Assembly (NCBI RefSeq): GCF_009730915.1
Contig: NC_052481.1
Location: forward strand, 11,856,146-11,920,145
Reading direction: 5' to 3'
DNA length: 64,000 bases
Source of the DNA: Dioscorea cayenensis subsp. rotundata
Taxonomy: Eukaryota; Streptophyta; Magnoliopsida; Dioscoreales; Dioscoreaceae
This document shows, in pieces, positions 47,299 through 59,847 of this stretch (position 1 is the first letter of the stretch; the number at the start of each line of letters is the position of its first letter). A program made the translations under genes and the position numbers. Below the pieces are notes generated by a model, which did not search any database, was not told the origin of the DNA, and saw only the letters and a list, made by a program, of their open reading frames with translations.

Positions 47299-47791
47299 CA
47301 TCTTTCAAGGAACAAATTAAATGGAACATGAAGAAGTGAAACAAAAGTTCAATAGTTTAATCTTCATTAAACATAATTGTTTTTTTTTTCTCTCTCTATC
47401 TCCCAAGTGTTTACTTAATTGGGTTTCAATAACAATAGACTTCTAAGAAAAATAAGATATAGATAAAAATAATAAATAAATAAATTTCAATCAACATAAG
47501 TTTCCTTAATAAATCAAACAAAAAAATTAATGTCTATTTAAATTTATTTAATCATTAGGATGTTATAGCAAAAATAATAAAATAGAAAAATAAAAACTAA
47601 AAAAATATAAGAATCAAGTAGATCAAATACCTTGAGGTGGGATGTCCCTTGCAAAGCTCTATGATACAAGAGAAAGCACTCTTGTGGTACCACGAATAGG
47701 CATCAACGGCGACGGTCTGATCCCGCAGCTACTTGATGCCAATTGGAGCCATGATTGGCTTTAGCAATAAAAGCAGCCCTTGGATTCCCAT
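45366..47791 (-). pseudogene. EXO1: EXO1 (exonuclease 1) N-terminal pseudogene
   Basis: On the minus strand exon 1 (47791-47631) begins MGIQGLLLLLKPIMAPIGIK, then a stop, then LRDQTVAVDAYSWYHKSAFS and ELCKGHP. It ends at a GT donor. This matches the conserved N-terminus of EXO1, a FEN1/XPG-family 5'-3' exonuclease of mismatch repair and recombination: DAYSW holds the first catalytic Asp. A later exon (45490-45366) reads RERKENLKWALKHEVAANYF and HECFQMAIDISP, matching the KENL...AYECYQKAVDISP region. The exon between them, with HGVKPILVFDG, was not found; the 2.1-kb gap contains a MITE. With a premature stop and missing exons this is a dead partial copy. The functional gene must be elsewhere. 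Confidence 0.85.
46227..47173. mobile_element. Large MITE with 'CATTTGGTGGACA' terminal inverted repeats
   Basis: The left end reads CCCATTTGGTGGACATGATA and the right end, reversed, reads GGGCCTATTTGGTGGACAGT. Inside both ends are inverted runs of 'atcatatcct/aggatatgat' words. The about 950-bp unit is AT-rich, lacks a transposase, and sits in the intron of the EXO1 pseudogene. The superfamily (hAT or Harbinger) is unclear because the target duplication could not be settled. The 85-codon frame at 46693-46950 is not a gene. Confidence 0.65.
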
Positions 47792-49634
47792 CTTCTGATA
47801 CTCTTATTAACTGAGGAAAAGGTGATTATTAAAGATAGGAATCTGTGAGAGAACAAGAAGATGATGGTATGTAGGAGAATTGGATTAAATTAAAAGAACT
47901 TCATCATGTTATTTGATATATATATATATATATTAAAAAAGGATAAATTTAAAATATATGGATTTAATTTTTAAAAAATTGGATATTTAATTACGAACAA
48001 AGCTCACACATAATTTTAAAAATTAAAAGTTAATATTTAAGACCTTTGTATTGGGTGAATATATTTTAAAAGATATGGATTTTATTTTTAAAAAATTGGA
48101 TATTTAATTATGAAGAAAACTCACACATGATTTTTAAAATTTAAAAGTTAATATTTATGGCCTTGCCTTTGAAAAATATATTTATATTTTTTGAAAAACA
48201 ATAAATATATTTCTGAAGGCAAAGAGAAAAGAGGAGATCAAGCTATCCGACATTTCACATGATGTGGGGTTGAGATTGTTTTTGATGCTTTAGTCTTGTC
48301 CTTTTACTTTTAGTTCCATAATAATTATATTTATTTATTAATTTATTTATAAAATTAAAATTAGTTGTTTAAATGATAACTTAAAAACATTTTATATTTA
48401 TTAGATTTTCCAATTTAATAACATAAAATTTAATTGCTAATGGCATCGTATTTTTGATAAAGTCCTTTTGTTGTTTTAAAACCTTCATGAATTTTCAGAA
48501 GTAACTGATAACATCAAAATTATATATTTATTTGAATTTCAAAAGTAAAAAAATAAATAAATAAATTTGATTGTTAGTGTAATTGTATTTGTATTAGAAG
48601 TCCATTTATTGTCTCAAATTATATTTGGAAGAGAATCGGCACATATCCTCTTTATATTCTCCTCTAATTTGTGCCCCTTAACAAAATTTGATGTTAGATA
48701 AAGATATTCGATGATAAATATTAATATATCATAATTAATGTTTTTAAAATTTTATTATAATTAATTTAAGTCATAGTTAGGTTGAAAACACTATTACTCT
48801 AGGATTTACATTGGGTGTGCTACTATATAAAAAAACATTTGATTATTAATCAAATTGCATTTCTACTAAAATTCCATTTATTATCTTAAATTATATTTAT
48901 TGAGGTGAGTTCTGGCTGTGGACATAAGTTATACATCAAGGGTAGTAGGAAAGATCAACTAAACAAATTACTAATAAGGCACGACAGTTAGCTTCACTAG
49001 ATCTTTCATATAATAAGTTTTGCTTATTTATTTTTATTATAAATTGGTTACATAAGTCATAATCATAGCTTGTGATTAAATTATATATATTCTGAGCTTT
49101 TAATGAGAAACATTTTAAGCATTTTTCATTACGTTTATATCTTGATAATCAGGGAAGAATCACAAATTGCAAAGAGTGGAGGCAGAACTATAAAATTAAA
49201 AAAATTAATTAACAATTTTTTTATTAATTCAAAATTCAAAATAAAATAATAAGCATAATATTTAAAGTACAAAATAAAAATACGGCTAAATTAATAATGA
49301 ACAATTAAGAAATATATTTAATGTATAAAAGTCTAATTCGGAAATATATAAGTATATTACTACGAGTCTAAAGTTAATATCAGCAGATTCATTTCTTGGT
49401 GCACAACAACTCTGTGTCCATGTGTAAGAAACATGATGGGTCCATCTTAATCGAACACGATCTTGATACACGCCAATAAAGGTTCTGTAAAACCTCTACT
49501 GTCACATGGCACCATCTTATTCATTATGATCAAAATATCAAATAAACCCCAACATTAGCAACTCATAAATTTATATTTTTTGAAAAAAACATGGTTTATC
49601 TGTAAAGTTTTATAAAAGGAACTTTTTCATTTTA

Positions 49635-49708
<74 letters not shown>

Positions 49709-50389
49709 ATTTGTAATTTATGAAATGCATCAATTTTCAGGTTTTAACATGTAAAACCCACGTTCTTTTTTATATTCATAGAATATCTAAAATATAAATA
49801 TTATTATTATCCAAATTATATAAATTTTATTTTTATATTTTTAATAAATTAATTTAATCAATTTTTTCCAACATGATAAACCAAACCTCTCACCTCCCAT
49901 ACATGATAGCCCCACGGAGTGGTAGACAAATAGGAAATAGGGGGCACCCGGGCAAGGGACGGACAGGGGTGGAAGCCGTGGAGGAATGTGAGGGGAGGAG
50001 GGTGTAGGGGTGCTAGCAGGATGTATTCAAACAATTTATTCTTCGACTTTATTTTATTTTATTTTTCAATTATGTCAACTAAAATCATAAAAATATCGTT
50101 TCATAAGTCTCAACTAATCTAATGATAATAAGCTTAAACCTATTTTCACGTCTATGTAAAAAAGCCAAGGAAGAGAACATGTGCTTATATATTTTTTTTT
50201 TTATCTTGGACCTAGAAATAATTTAAATTGGCAAGAAACAGAAAATATTTTTGAATTTTTTTTTATCCAAGATTATTGACACAAAAGATGAGATGCCTAA
50301 TTATGATAGATATTAAATAGACAAAATATAGTAAAGATATTTAATTTTTGTGACAATATTGGTCGGAATAGTTTCTTCACAACAAATGA
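47792..50389. other. AT-rich intergenic region without genes
   Basis: Contains a long (AT)n microsatellite at 49638-49706, and a duplicated AT-rich phrase ('atatggattt..atttttaaaaaattggatatttaatta') at about 47957 and 48075. 49900-50030 is a short G-rich, GC-elevated patch unlike its surroundings. No frame or splice pattern points to a gene. Confidence 0.5.
49638..49706. repeat. (AT)n microsatellite
   Basis: About 69 bases of uninterrupted AT dinucleotides; probably length-variable. Confidence 0.95.
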
Positions 50390-51735
50390 AAATTTGTAGT
50401 GACAACAATATGTTGGGCTATAATTACACATCATTCTCATCAATAAATTTTTGACATCAAATCTCTTGTGCATTTAGTGATCTGAAAATAATTTTTGATA
50501 CTATTAATAATGACGATTCAATTGTGACACATACTAAATTTTTACAATTATTACTGTAATAGAGACTAAAAATAAGTTATCACAATTAATATAAATAATA
50601 GGAATAATTAACTTTTTTCAACACTAAAAACCTAATATTTGTGGAAAAATAATAGGGACATAAAAAAGTTATTAAAAGTCTTGACTCTTGTAGTGACAAC
50701 AATATGTTTGGTGACAATTACACATCATTCTCATTAAGAAATTTTTGACATCAAATATCATTTGAATTTAGTGACAAACAATGGCCACAAAAGAAATTTT
50801 GACATTATTAATACATTAATAGTGATGATTTAATTGTGACATGTACTAAATTATCACAATTATTAGTGTAATAGTGATGAGAACATAAGTTATCCTAATT
50901 AATATAAATCATAGTGTCAGCTACCTTTTTAACACAAAAAAACAAAATATTTGGGGCAAAATAATAGAGAGACATAAAAAAAATTGTTATTAAAAGTGTT
51001 GACTTTTGCAGTGACAACAATTTGTTTGGTCACAATTACACATCATTCTCATCAAGAAATTTTTTACTTCAAAAATGTATGCATTTAGTGAAAAACAATG
51101 GAGAGGTAACTTTTTTAAACACAAAAAACCAAAAATGTAAAGAAAAATAACAAAGACATATAAAGTTGTCAGTAAAAGTCTTGACTCTTATGGTGACAAC
51201 AATATGTAGTGACAATAATATGTTTGGTCACAATTACAAGTCATTCTCATCTATAAATTTTCAATATCAAATCTCATATACATTTAGTGACAAACAATGG
51301 ACACAAAAGAATTTTTGATACTATTAATATGTTAATTGACACGTGCTAAATTGTCACAATTATTAGTGTAATAGTGACGAAAACATAAGGTATTACAATT
51401 ATTAAAAATAATAATGTCACTTAACTTTTTTAGCACAAAAAACTGTTGACTTTTGTAGTGACAACAATATGTTTGGTCACAATTACAAGTCATTCTCATC
51501 TAGAAATTTTCAATATCAAATTTCATATGCATTTAGTGAGAAACAATGGAAACAAAAATTTTATTTGACACTATTAATACGTTAATTATGATGACTTAAT
51601 TGTGACTTATACTAAATTGTCACAGTTATTAGTGTAATAATGACTAAAATATAAGTTATCACAATTAATATAAATAATAGTGTCACTTAACACAAAAAAG
51701 TTGTCACTAAAAGTCTTGACTCTAGTTGTGGTTGT
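50390..51735. repeat. Diverged tandem array, ~180-320-bp units, 'gtagtgacaacaatatg'
   Basis: Each unit starts with 'gtagtgacaacaatatgt' (near 50396, 50691, 51008, 51190, 51457), continues 'cacaattacacatcattctc', 'catttagtgacaaacaatgg', 'attgtcacaattattagtgt' and ends 'gttgtcactaaaagtcttga'. Later units carry internal deletions. The GTGACA / TGTCAC words occur in both orientations, so units are partly palindromic. It resembles transposon subterminal repeats (TTGTAGTG as in CACTA ends) but no terminal pair was established. Confidence 0.75.
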
Positions 51736-51980
51736 TACAATGAATGGTGAATGAGCAGATTTAAGGTTGAACCTTTGGATCAGTAATACTTTTACATTAC
51801 TGTGTATATATTGTAAAAATTGTGTAAATACTATAGTAATACTATTACAATAAAAAGCTTGTAATGTTGTGTCCTGGACCATTAAAATAATCATTGTTGT
51901 TCTTAATGGTTGCTCTATTCCTTAATTTTTCTATAATTAAGTATAATATCATGTTGAGATCATATGGGACCCTTGATATT

Positions 51981-52023
51981 GTATATATATATATATGTGT
52001 GTGTGTATGTGTGTGTGTGTGTG
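51981..52023. repeat. Compound (TA)n(TG)n microsatellite
   Basis: A TA run passes into a TG run with one TATG interruption. The small frames on both strands here are products of the repeat. Confidence 0.95.
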
Positions 52024-53942
52024 AGCCTTGTGCATTGTTAGTAAACTGGGCCATTGTATTTCAAACGCCTCCTTAATCCAAGTTCCATTAATTAAATGTC
52101 TTAAATCAATATCAATTTTCCCTCCTGAGTTGAATCACTAATGATTTTATTATGCCAAATCAGTTTGATCTTTTTTTTTTAACAAAGCGTCGTCAAAGAG
52201 ATAGACATGTATGGAGGAGTACAAATTTAGTCGCTTAATGATCCTCTAAGAATTTGCCACGTGGAGTAAGCTAACATGCAAGGTAATGAAGACCTCCCAC
52301 ATGAACCCAAGATCAAATATCATGGGTCATAAACTCTATAATGTTAAATCCCCTGCCATCAACCCTAGAGGAATGGAGAATATGACTTCTCCACTAAAAT
52401 ACCAATACTAAAACCCAGTGAAATAGTGAATGAGCAGTGCTTTCAATAGTAGAACCCAGTGAATAATACATGAACAATTTGCTATAGTAGTGAGAACAAT
52501 TTGCTATAGTAGTGGGTGTGGGGCTTCGACCCCGCACTTGCCAATGCATTGCCTAAGTCCATAACAACTTGCACCAAGCAAGTATTTGGTAGTTCAATCT
52601 CTGGTGTTTTCACAATTTTTATTCAAAAGTCTTTATAATTAATTAAGGTATTCTATAATTATGGGTGAGAAAAAAACATGATCCGGATTTTGCTAGTACT
52701 GGATCCAAACTTTAAAGATGAATCAGATCTAGGTTAGGAGAAAATAAAATTTGGGTACCTGAATCCGATCCTTTTTTTTTGCATATTCTTTTATATATGT
52801 AATAATAAATTTAAATTTTACATGGCTAAAAGTATAAAATCCAATTTCATAATCTTTAAGAGTTATATATATTAATAACTTAAATTTTACAAGGGCGCAA
52901 ATTAAAAAATTTAAGAAAACCAAATCCTTATCTAATCAATTTAAAAGATATATAATTTTAAATTTTACAGGGCTAAAAAAAAAATCCCGTTCCCTAATCC
53001 AATCCCTTCAAAATATATTCTTGTTTTTCATTGCCTCGTGTCTTCTCTTTATGACGTTTGATGCTTTTGATAATATTTGATGTTGCTTAGGATTGATTTA
53101 TCATATTCGTTGTGTAGGGAGTAATATATGATTTTAATTTTTTATGTGTGATTTATAAGTATGGGGTGCTTTATTCTTATCCGGCCTTTAATTAGGGTCG
53201 ACTGGTTAAAAATAAGTATATCACAAATTAATTTTTAATTTTTTATATGATTTCAAGTTATTGCAGGTTTTTGACTTCTATTAGGGGAAAACCCCCAATA
53301 TTAATTACCATAGACAATGTCATGGGAACCTCAAATTTAGAATAAGTGTGAGTAATAAATTATTCGGTGAAACTATATTTTATTGATTCCAAAAAGTACA
53401 TGAGCACATAAGCATGACCAGAAGTACAAAAACTAGGAATCTAGTTTAATTTTCTTCTATATTCACATGGTTCAAGCCTATTAGCTTTTGATTCTCAAGA
53501 CTCATTTGCCGAAAATCATGCTTAAATGTCTCTTTTGATTTTGCTGACTTTGATCTCCTTATATTCTTTTTGGAGTTTGCATCTCAAACATCATTCATAT
53601 CTCAATTTGTGATCTCACCGTATTCGAGAATGACAAACTTAATTTCATTCGATGTTGTTTCTTGAAGACTTCGGCATGTCATGCTTGTGAAGTATTCAAG
53701 TTTATAATTTGTGAGACTCTTCGATTCTTTGACTTTTGCTGTCTTGAGACCTTAGAGTTTATTCATCATTTTTTTTATGGTTGGCTTGAGCCTCGACTTG
53801 CACATCATCGAGCTATGACCTTTTCTGTGATATCTTTAGCTTGTTTAGTTTTAGAATGGATTTCAAGTTGTAATCATGAACTTGATCTGCTTTAATTTTT
53901 GTATTTAAGGACTTTAACATTTTATGTTGATAAGGACGCAAC
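52024..53942. other. Unassigned region with a MITE-like relic
   Basis: No gene seen. At 52471-52520 'gaacaatttgctatagtagtg' is tandemly duplicated. 52680-53000 contains 'gatccggatttt', 'gggtacctgaatccgatcc' and 'aataaatttaaattttacatggctaaaa', similar to interior parts of the hAT MITE at 59154, so it may be a decayed relative. 53660-53940 resembles 55650-55830 (see findings). Confidence 0.4.
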
Positions 53943-55648
53943 TGTATGTACCAATCGTGTAATAAAGTGCTAAAGAACGGGATGTCGGTCCACAGGAAAG
54001 AATGAGATTACTAGTACTTACCCTAAATTCAAAAGTTAGCCTAACCAAAAGTAGTGATGTGTGTTAACAAAAGAACTACAAAACAAAAATAAGAAATATG
54101 AAATAAGGAGTAGAGAAATCAGGGGAAGAAATGATGTCCGGCATAGCATCCCTGTAAGTTTGTTAAGTGTAGGACGAAAATTGTCTAAACATACAATCTT
54201 ATTTGAACTAAGAGATTTCCTAAATTATACTAAACACCTCTTTTAAGGGTGAGAAATAAGTAAATCGGTACAATGCTAATACAGTCACCACACAATTACA
54301 TTATGCCCTTTGAGATATCAATGTGAGTTGACAAGAATTTCTTAATTAGGTAATCCTTCTTGCAAAGAGATTACCCCTAGTCCAAATACAAAATAGAGAT
54401 GTGATTTCCTCTAAAATCTATTCAACATGATTGCAAAGAACGTGGAAATACTCAATAATTCACTTTGGAGGATTGAGGGAGAATAATTCTCCAAAATATC
54501 CTATTGCTAGGCATACTCGCAATCCCCTCTAATCATGATATGTCTATGATAGATGGGTATTTCTACTCCTCACAAAGCACATCAAGTATGATAATTAGGG
54601 TTTTTTCCACGATAACAGTCAAGCAATACAAACATGCAACTAGATTCAAATAACATAGATTACAATTAAGAAATAAATAAATCCCAAAGATTTACAACCA
54701 ATGTCAAAAGAGATAAAACCCTAGAGTTCTACTTTGCCTAAACATTTACAAAATTAGCCCTTCATTAAAGGAGAGTAAGCATTCAAATTACAAGACATGA
54801 AGAGAATGAACATAAACATGAAAATCCCCTTCTTAGTCATGCTAAAAGTTAATTGCTGAAAAACTCCCATGAACTTTTCGCAAACGCAGCCAAGGTGAGC
54901 TTGACGACTAAGATCTTCCTCCTTTTAATGATGGATCCAAATCTCCTTTAAAATTCACCTCTAAAGGCTTAGAGATTAGCCTCCTTTCTTCCCTAGCCTC
55001 ACCTCTAAAAAAAGAATTCAAGATTCCCCTAAAAATCCTCATCAAATATATTTATAGTGTGTTTCTTATGGGCTGCTTATAGGCGTAAGGCCATGGCCAT
55101 AAGGAGTTGGAGATGGTGGGTCACGAGCCTTACAGGAACACTTACAGCCATAAGTCCCATCCGTAAGGTCTTCTATCTTGTGTTATGGTCCAACTTACAG
55201 CCTTAAGCACTAGACCATAAGCTTCTGTGTGTTTCCATTGTGACCGCCATTACAGGCATGAACTATGGTCATAAACTCCTTTGGATGATCCTTACGGGCG
55301 TAAGTCATGCCCATTAGGTCATTAGATTTGGCTTTATACTCCTCTTTACGGGCATAAGTATGCTCGCAAGGTTCTTTGGGAGAGGTTTACAGCCGTAAGT
55401 TAGGCCGTAAGCTGCCAGTAAGCCATCTTGTTTGCCTTGTCTATATTCAATTGATGATTAGAGAGTTCCATCTTCTTCGTTTAGGGTCTAGAATGGCTTC
55501 TTTTGTCTCTCTCTCATCTTTAAGTGCTGCCCAAAGCCTGAGAATATAAACACACTATATTTAGCGTTGAATTCCACAATATACATCTAATATATGCCTA
55601 ATGAGTATACAAAATGATATAAAATAATTGAACATTGTACACTCATCA
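53943..55648 (+). mobile_element. Solo LTR (1.7 kb) related to 41748-43394
   Basis: It begins TGTATGTACCAATCGTGTAA and ends TTGTACACTCATCA, matching the ends of the LTR at 41748. Internal shared features include 'ggtccacaggaaagaa', 'catagcatccct', and repeated 'acggccataag/cgtaag' words near 55070-55420. No target duplication is visible (left GCAAC, right CATGC), so either the flanks have mutated or the LTR results from recombination between copies at different sites. Confidence 0.75.
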
Positions 55649-55984
55649 CATGCTTGTGAAGTCTCTAGAACTTTAACTTGTGAAACAATTAAGCCTTTGA
55701 TTTCCTTATATCTTAGAGCTTCAAAGTTTCATTTGTTATTTCATTTGAAATGACCAAGCCATGACTCACTGACATTATCGAGTCATTATCTTGGTTTCTT
55801 TGAGATATTTGAAATCTTTTTTTTTTCTTTTTTTATTTGACTAATGAGACTCTTCCATATGAGAGCTCTCTTCATTAGTTTATAAACTAACGCATAGGCT
55901 TTATTTCTTAAAAAAACATTCCTTCTTTTTTTTGTCTTTGATTGGAGAAAAGTTTTCTTTCATCATTTTTTTTCCCAAGAGAGC

Positions 55985-57345
55985 TCCATGTTTTACATTG
56001 GACCACATTTTGTATTAACACCTTCAAAGAAGAGTTCTCAATGACCTCCTTGTGATTGTTAAGAGGCTAGAATGAGAAAAACTCTCAAAAGAGAGTACCC
56101 ACTTTGCATTAGACCTCAATAGTGGGTTATGAGAAGAATGAGGTATGTTAGAGACTCCCTCTGTACATTAAGAGGCAAAAGTTAGAAAACTATCGATTGA
56201 GAGCATCCACTTTTGTATTGGACCTCATCAGTTGGTCATGAGAAGAATGAATTTTTTGAGAGAACTCTCTGTAAGCATCAAGAGGCAAAAGTGAAAAAAA
56301 AAACTCTCAAAATAAAGCATCCACTTTGCATTGGACCTCAACAGTGGGTCATGAGAAGAATGAATTTTTTTGGAGACCTCCTTGTGAGCGTCAATAGGTA
56401 AAAGTGAGAAAACTCTCAAAAGAGAGCATCCACTTTGCATTGGACCTCACCAGTGGGTCATGAAAAGAATGAGATTTTTTAAAGGCTTCCCTGTGAGTGA
56501 CAAGAGGCAAAAGTGAGAAAACACTCAAAAGAGAGCTTGCACTTTGCATTGGACCTCATAGTGGGTCATGAGAAGAATGAATTTTTTTATAGACCTCCCT
56601 ATGAGTGTCGAGGTAAGAGTGGAAAACACTCCTACATTGGACCTCAATAGTGGGCCTAGGAAAGAAAGAACAGTGGGAACTTCCAAGACCTCTTTGTAAG
56701 CATCAAGAGGTAAAAGTGAAAAAAATTATCAAAGAGAATTCTCACTTTGCATTGGACCTCAACAGGGGGCCAAGGAAGAAAAGGAGAGTGGGAACTTCTA
56801 AGACCTCCTTGTGAGCATCAAGATGCAAGAATGAAAACAAAAATTCTCAAAGAGAATTCTCACCTAGCATTGGACTTCAATAGTGGATTAAGGAAGAAAA
56901 GCAGAGTGGGAACTTCCATGACCTCCTTGTGAGCATCAAGAGGCAATAATGACAAAAAAAATTCTCAAAGAAAATTCTCACCTTACATTGGACCACAATA
57001 GTGGGCCAAGGAAGAACAGAAGAGTGGCAACTCCCAAGACCTCCCTGTGAAGATCAAGAGACAAGTGTGAAAAAATTTCTCAAAGAGAATTCGCATTTTG
57101 CATTGGACCTCATCAATGGGCCAAGGAAGGGAATGGAGCCTTCCAACACCTCCCTATAAGCATCATGAGGCAAGAGTGAAACAATTTTCAAATAAAATTT
57201 TCACTTTGCATTGGGCCTCATGAGTGGGTCAAGGAAAGGGATGGAGCCTTCAAAGACCTCCCTATGAGTGTCAAGAGGCAAGAGTGAAAAATTTTCAAAG
57301 AAAATGTTCACCTTGCATTGGACCTCATTAGTGGGTCAAAGAAGG
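55985..57345. repeat. 13-copy minisatellite-like array, ~114-bp unit
   Basis: The core 'ttgcattggacctca..agtgggtca' occurs near 55999, 56119, 56216, 56330, 56446, 56550, 56635, 56750, 56870, 56987, 57100, 57210 and 57318, followed each time by 'gacctccttgtgagcatcaagaggcaaaagtga' and 'ctcaaagagaattctcac'. Two subtypes segregate: earlier units have 'gtcatgagaagaatga', later ones 'gccaaggaagaa'. Frames through it are chance. Similar arrays occur in untranslated parts of plant retrotransposons. Confidence 0.9.
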
Positions 57346-58403
57346 AGTGTTTCTATAAATTTACAAAAAAGACCCTTATTTTTTCACAAAATTCCCTACT
57401 ACCTCCTTTTTGGATTTTAACCTCTCTCATGACATTGTTGCACATTAGTCCTTTGAATTCTCTTCTTTTCGCAAAGTTCATGATTTTTGCAACTAGACCC
57501 CTCTAACTTTTCCATTTTTCACATTTTATCAAGTTTTGCAGGTAAACCCAAAATTTCAACCTTTTTTTTCAGTTTTTGCCAAATATCACAAATCGACCCC
57601 CTGATTTTCTTCACTTTCACATTTTCTTAATTATTTTGCTGTTAAGCCCTCTAAATTTCACATTTTTGACATCTTTCTAGAATTTTTGTGGACAAACCCT
57701 AGTTTCTCTCTTTTTTTTTTAACTTTGCAACTAAGCCATTGCACTATGATATTTTCATTTTTTTTTAAAGTTAATTCAAATAAACCCTCGTTAGAAGATT
57801 TCATATCATCATCACTAATTAAACAACATCCGATCAATCATGTGCTCATGTTGGTGTTAACATAATGATTTATTGTAAAAAAACATCATGTTATATTTTA
57901 AGCAATTTCTAGCTTTAACAACTATAACCATGGAATCAAACATGAGTATTGTATGTTTCTATTTATAAGTATGCTTCTCTACTTGCACATTGAAATAAAT
58001 CTATATAATTGATTGGCATCACATTTGGTGAAGGAATTAAACTGGGTCACTGTATTCAATTGGTTCACCACATGCACAACTACTAAATGTGTGATGATGA
58101 CTCATGTATTAAAAAAAACATTGCATGACATTCATGTATATGAAAGAACACATGCAGAAGGAACATTTGAACAAAACATTCATGATCATGGCATGGGATG
58201 AATCAAACATGTATGGCATTGACATCGAATGGGGTCATGCATATACATGGCACACAAAATTACTGCATGATATCAATTCTCAAGTAATGTGAATGTGCAT
58301 GCCATATTACTTGATCCGAACATACAGTAGAAGTTCATGCATACAAAGAACATTATATGAATGTGTTTTGACTCTTGATTAAATATAGAATATTTAGGAA
58401 AAT
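57346..58403. other. T- and C-rich spacer with irregular repeats, no gene
   Basis: 57350-57790 repeats the idea 'ttttgca..taaaccc..aatttcac' every 50-70 bases with poor conservation, like an old tandem array adjoining the 114-bp units. 57790-58400 has no recognisable feature. Confidence 0.4.
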
Positions 58404-59812
58404 TCTCACACCCCGAACACAGTGAGCGGACAAACGGCAGCAGACCCCCAGGTGTGAACCTTGTAGACCTGCAAGGCTTCAAAACTTGACTCAGGACATG
58501 CAAAACTATAACAAACCAACTGAGTTATAGGATGATAGACTCTACAATGTATACAATGTGGGGATACAAGAAGTACAAAATATAAAATTTCAGGGATATA
58601 GGAACTGACAATGATAAGGACTCAAATTTTACAATAGAATAAGACAATACCTATAGATAGCTTTTCAAAGTCCACACTGGTCTACCACTCTTGATCTGAA
58701 AAGGATTTAAAACAAATCTATGAGCTCACTAGCCCAGTAAGTAATCCATAAATTGTTTAAAAAAAAACAAGGTTTATAGATCTCAATTTCAAATATTGAG
58801 AATAATTCAAAGTTTAAATAGAGTTTAAACAGATACAAAATAAATAATTCAATAGAGGTATAGTTTCCAAGTAGTACCGCTTTTCAAGAGTATTGTAATC
58901 AAAAGAATATCATATTTCAAATCTGTAAATCAGAAATATAGAAAATTGCCAAATATGAGTATAAGTCTCTAAAGCTTAATTAGACTAAAGCATAAATTTC
59001 TGAAGTGTGTTTCAATAGTATACTGGATTTCCAGGATAATACCAGTCTCCAAAATCATAATTTACAAAATACATAGTATAATATTCTAATAAAAGAAAAT
59101 TTACAAATATGTCATTTACCAAAATTTGAAACCCAGAAACACGATCTCAGAAATAGGGGTGAGCAAAACAGGGTACCCGACCCGGTTTTTAAAACTGGAT
59201 CGGGTACCCGGTTTTTCGGATCGGCAAAAGCTTGACCCGTATCCGGCCCGGTTTAAACCGGATACTAAAAATCGGGTACCCGGTTTAAACCAGATCGGAT
59301 ATCGGATATCCGGATCCAAATTAAGTTTCATCTACTCCATGGATTTTTTTTTATATAACAACATCAACATTCATAAAAAAAACAAATATGAGAAACTTGT
59401 AACTTATAAAGAGGATTAAAACCTTACATTATTCTCCCCACAAAAAAATTCAAAAAAATAATAAAGAGTTTCACCGATCTTAGACATAAAGATTTGAAAT
59501 TTTTTTCCTTTTACTTTTAACCCTATAAGAGTTTAAATTTATTAATATGTATATATATATATATATATATAATAATGTAACTATATAAGTAACTCTTTAA
59601 GTATTTAAACAAGGGTTTTAATTTTTTTTTCTACTTACAACATCCTTGTAAAATTTTAAATTTATTAATATATATATAATAAATTTAAATTTTATATGGT
59701 CTAAACAGTAAAAAAGAAAAAAAAAAATATCTTAGAGGGTTTAAATGAGGGATTTGGATTTTTTTTTTCTTTTTTACTTTTTAAACCATATAAAATTTAA
59801 ATTTATTATATC

Positions 59813-59847
<35 letters not shown>

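Noticed and set aside
51845-52076. Small frames over the TA/TG repeat
   Set aside because: The peptides are dinucleotide-repeat translations (HTHTHT / VCVCVC).
52525-52600. A tRNA-like stretch ('ggcttcgaccccgcac...')
   Set aside because: No cloverleaf could be drawn and the A and B boxes are not correctly placed.
53943-55648. Target duplication for the solo LTR
   Set aside because: Left GCAAC and right CATGC do not match, and shifting the borders by a few bases gave no better pair.
59116-59419. Overlapping frames on both strands as genes
   Set aside because: Both arise from the inverted, GC-rich repeats of the hAT MITE.
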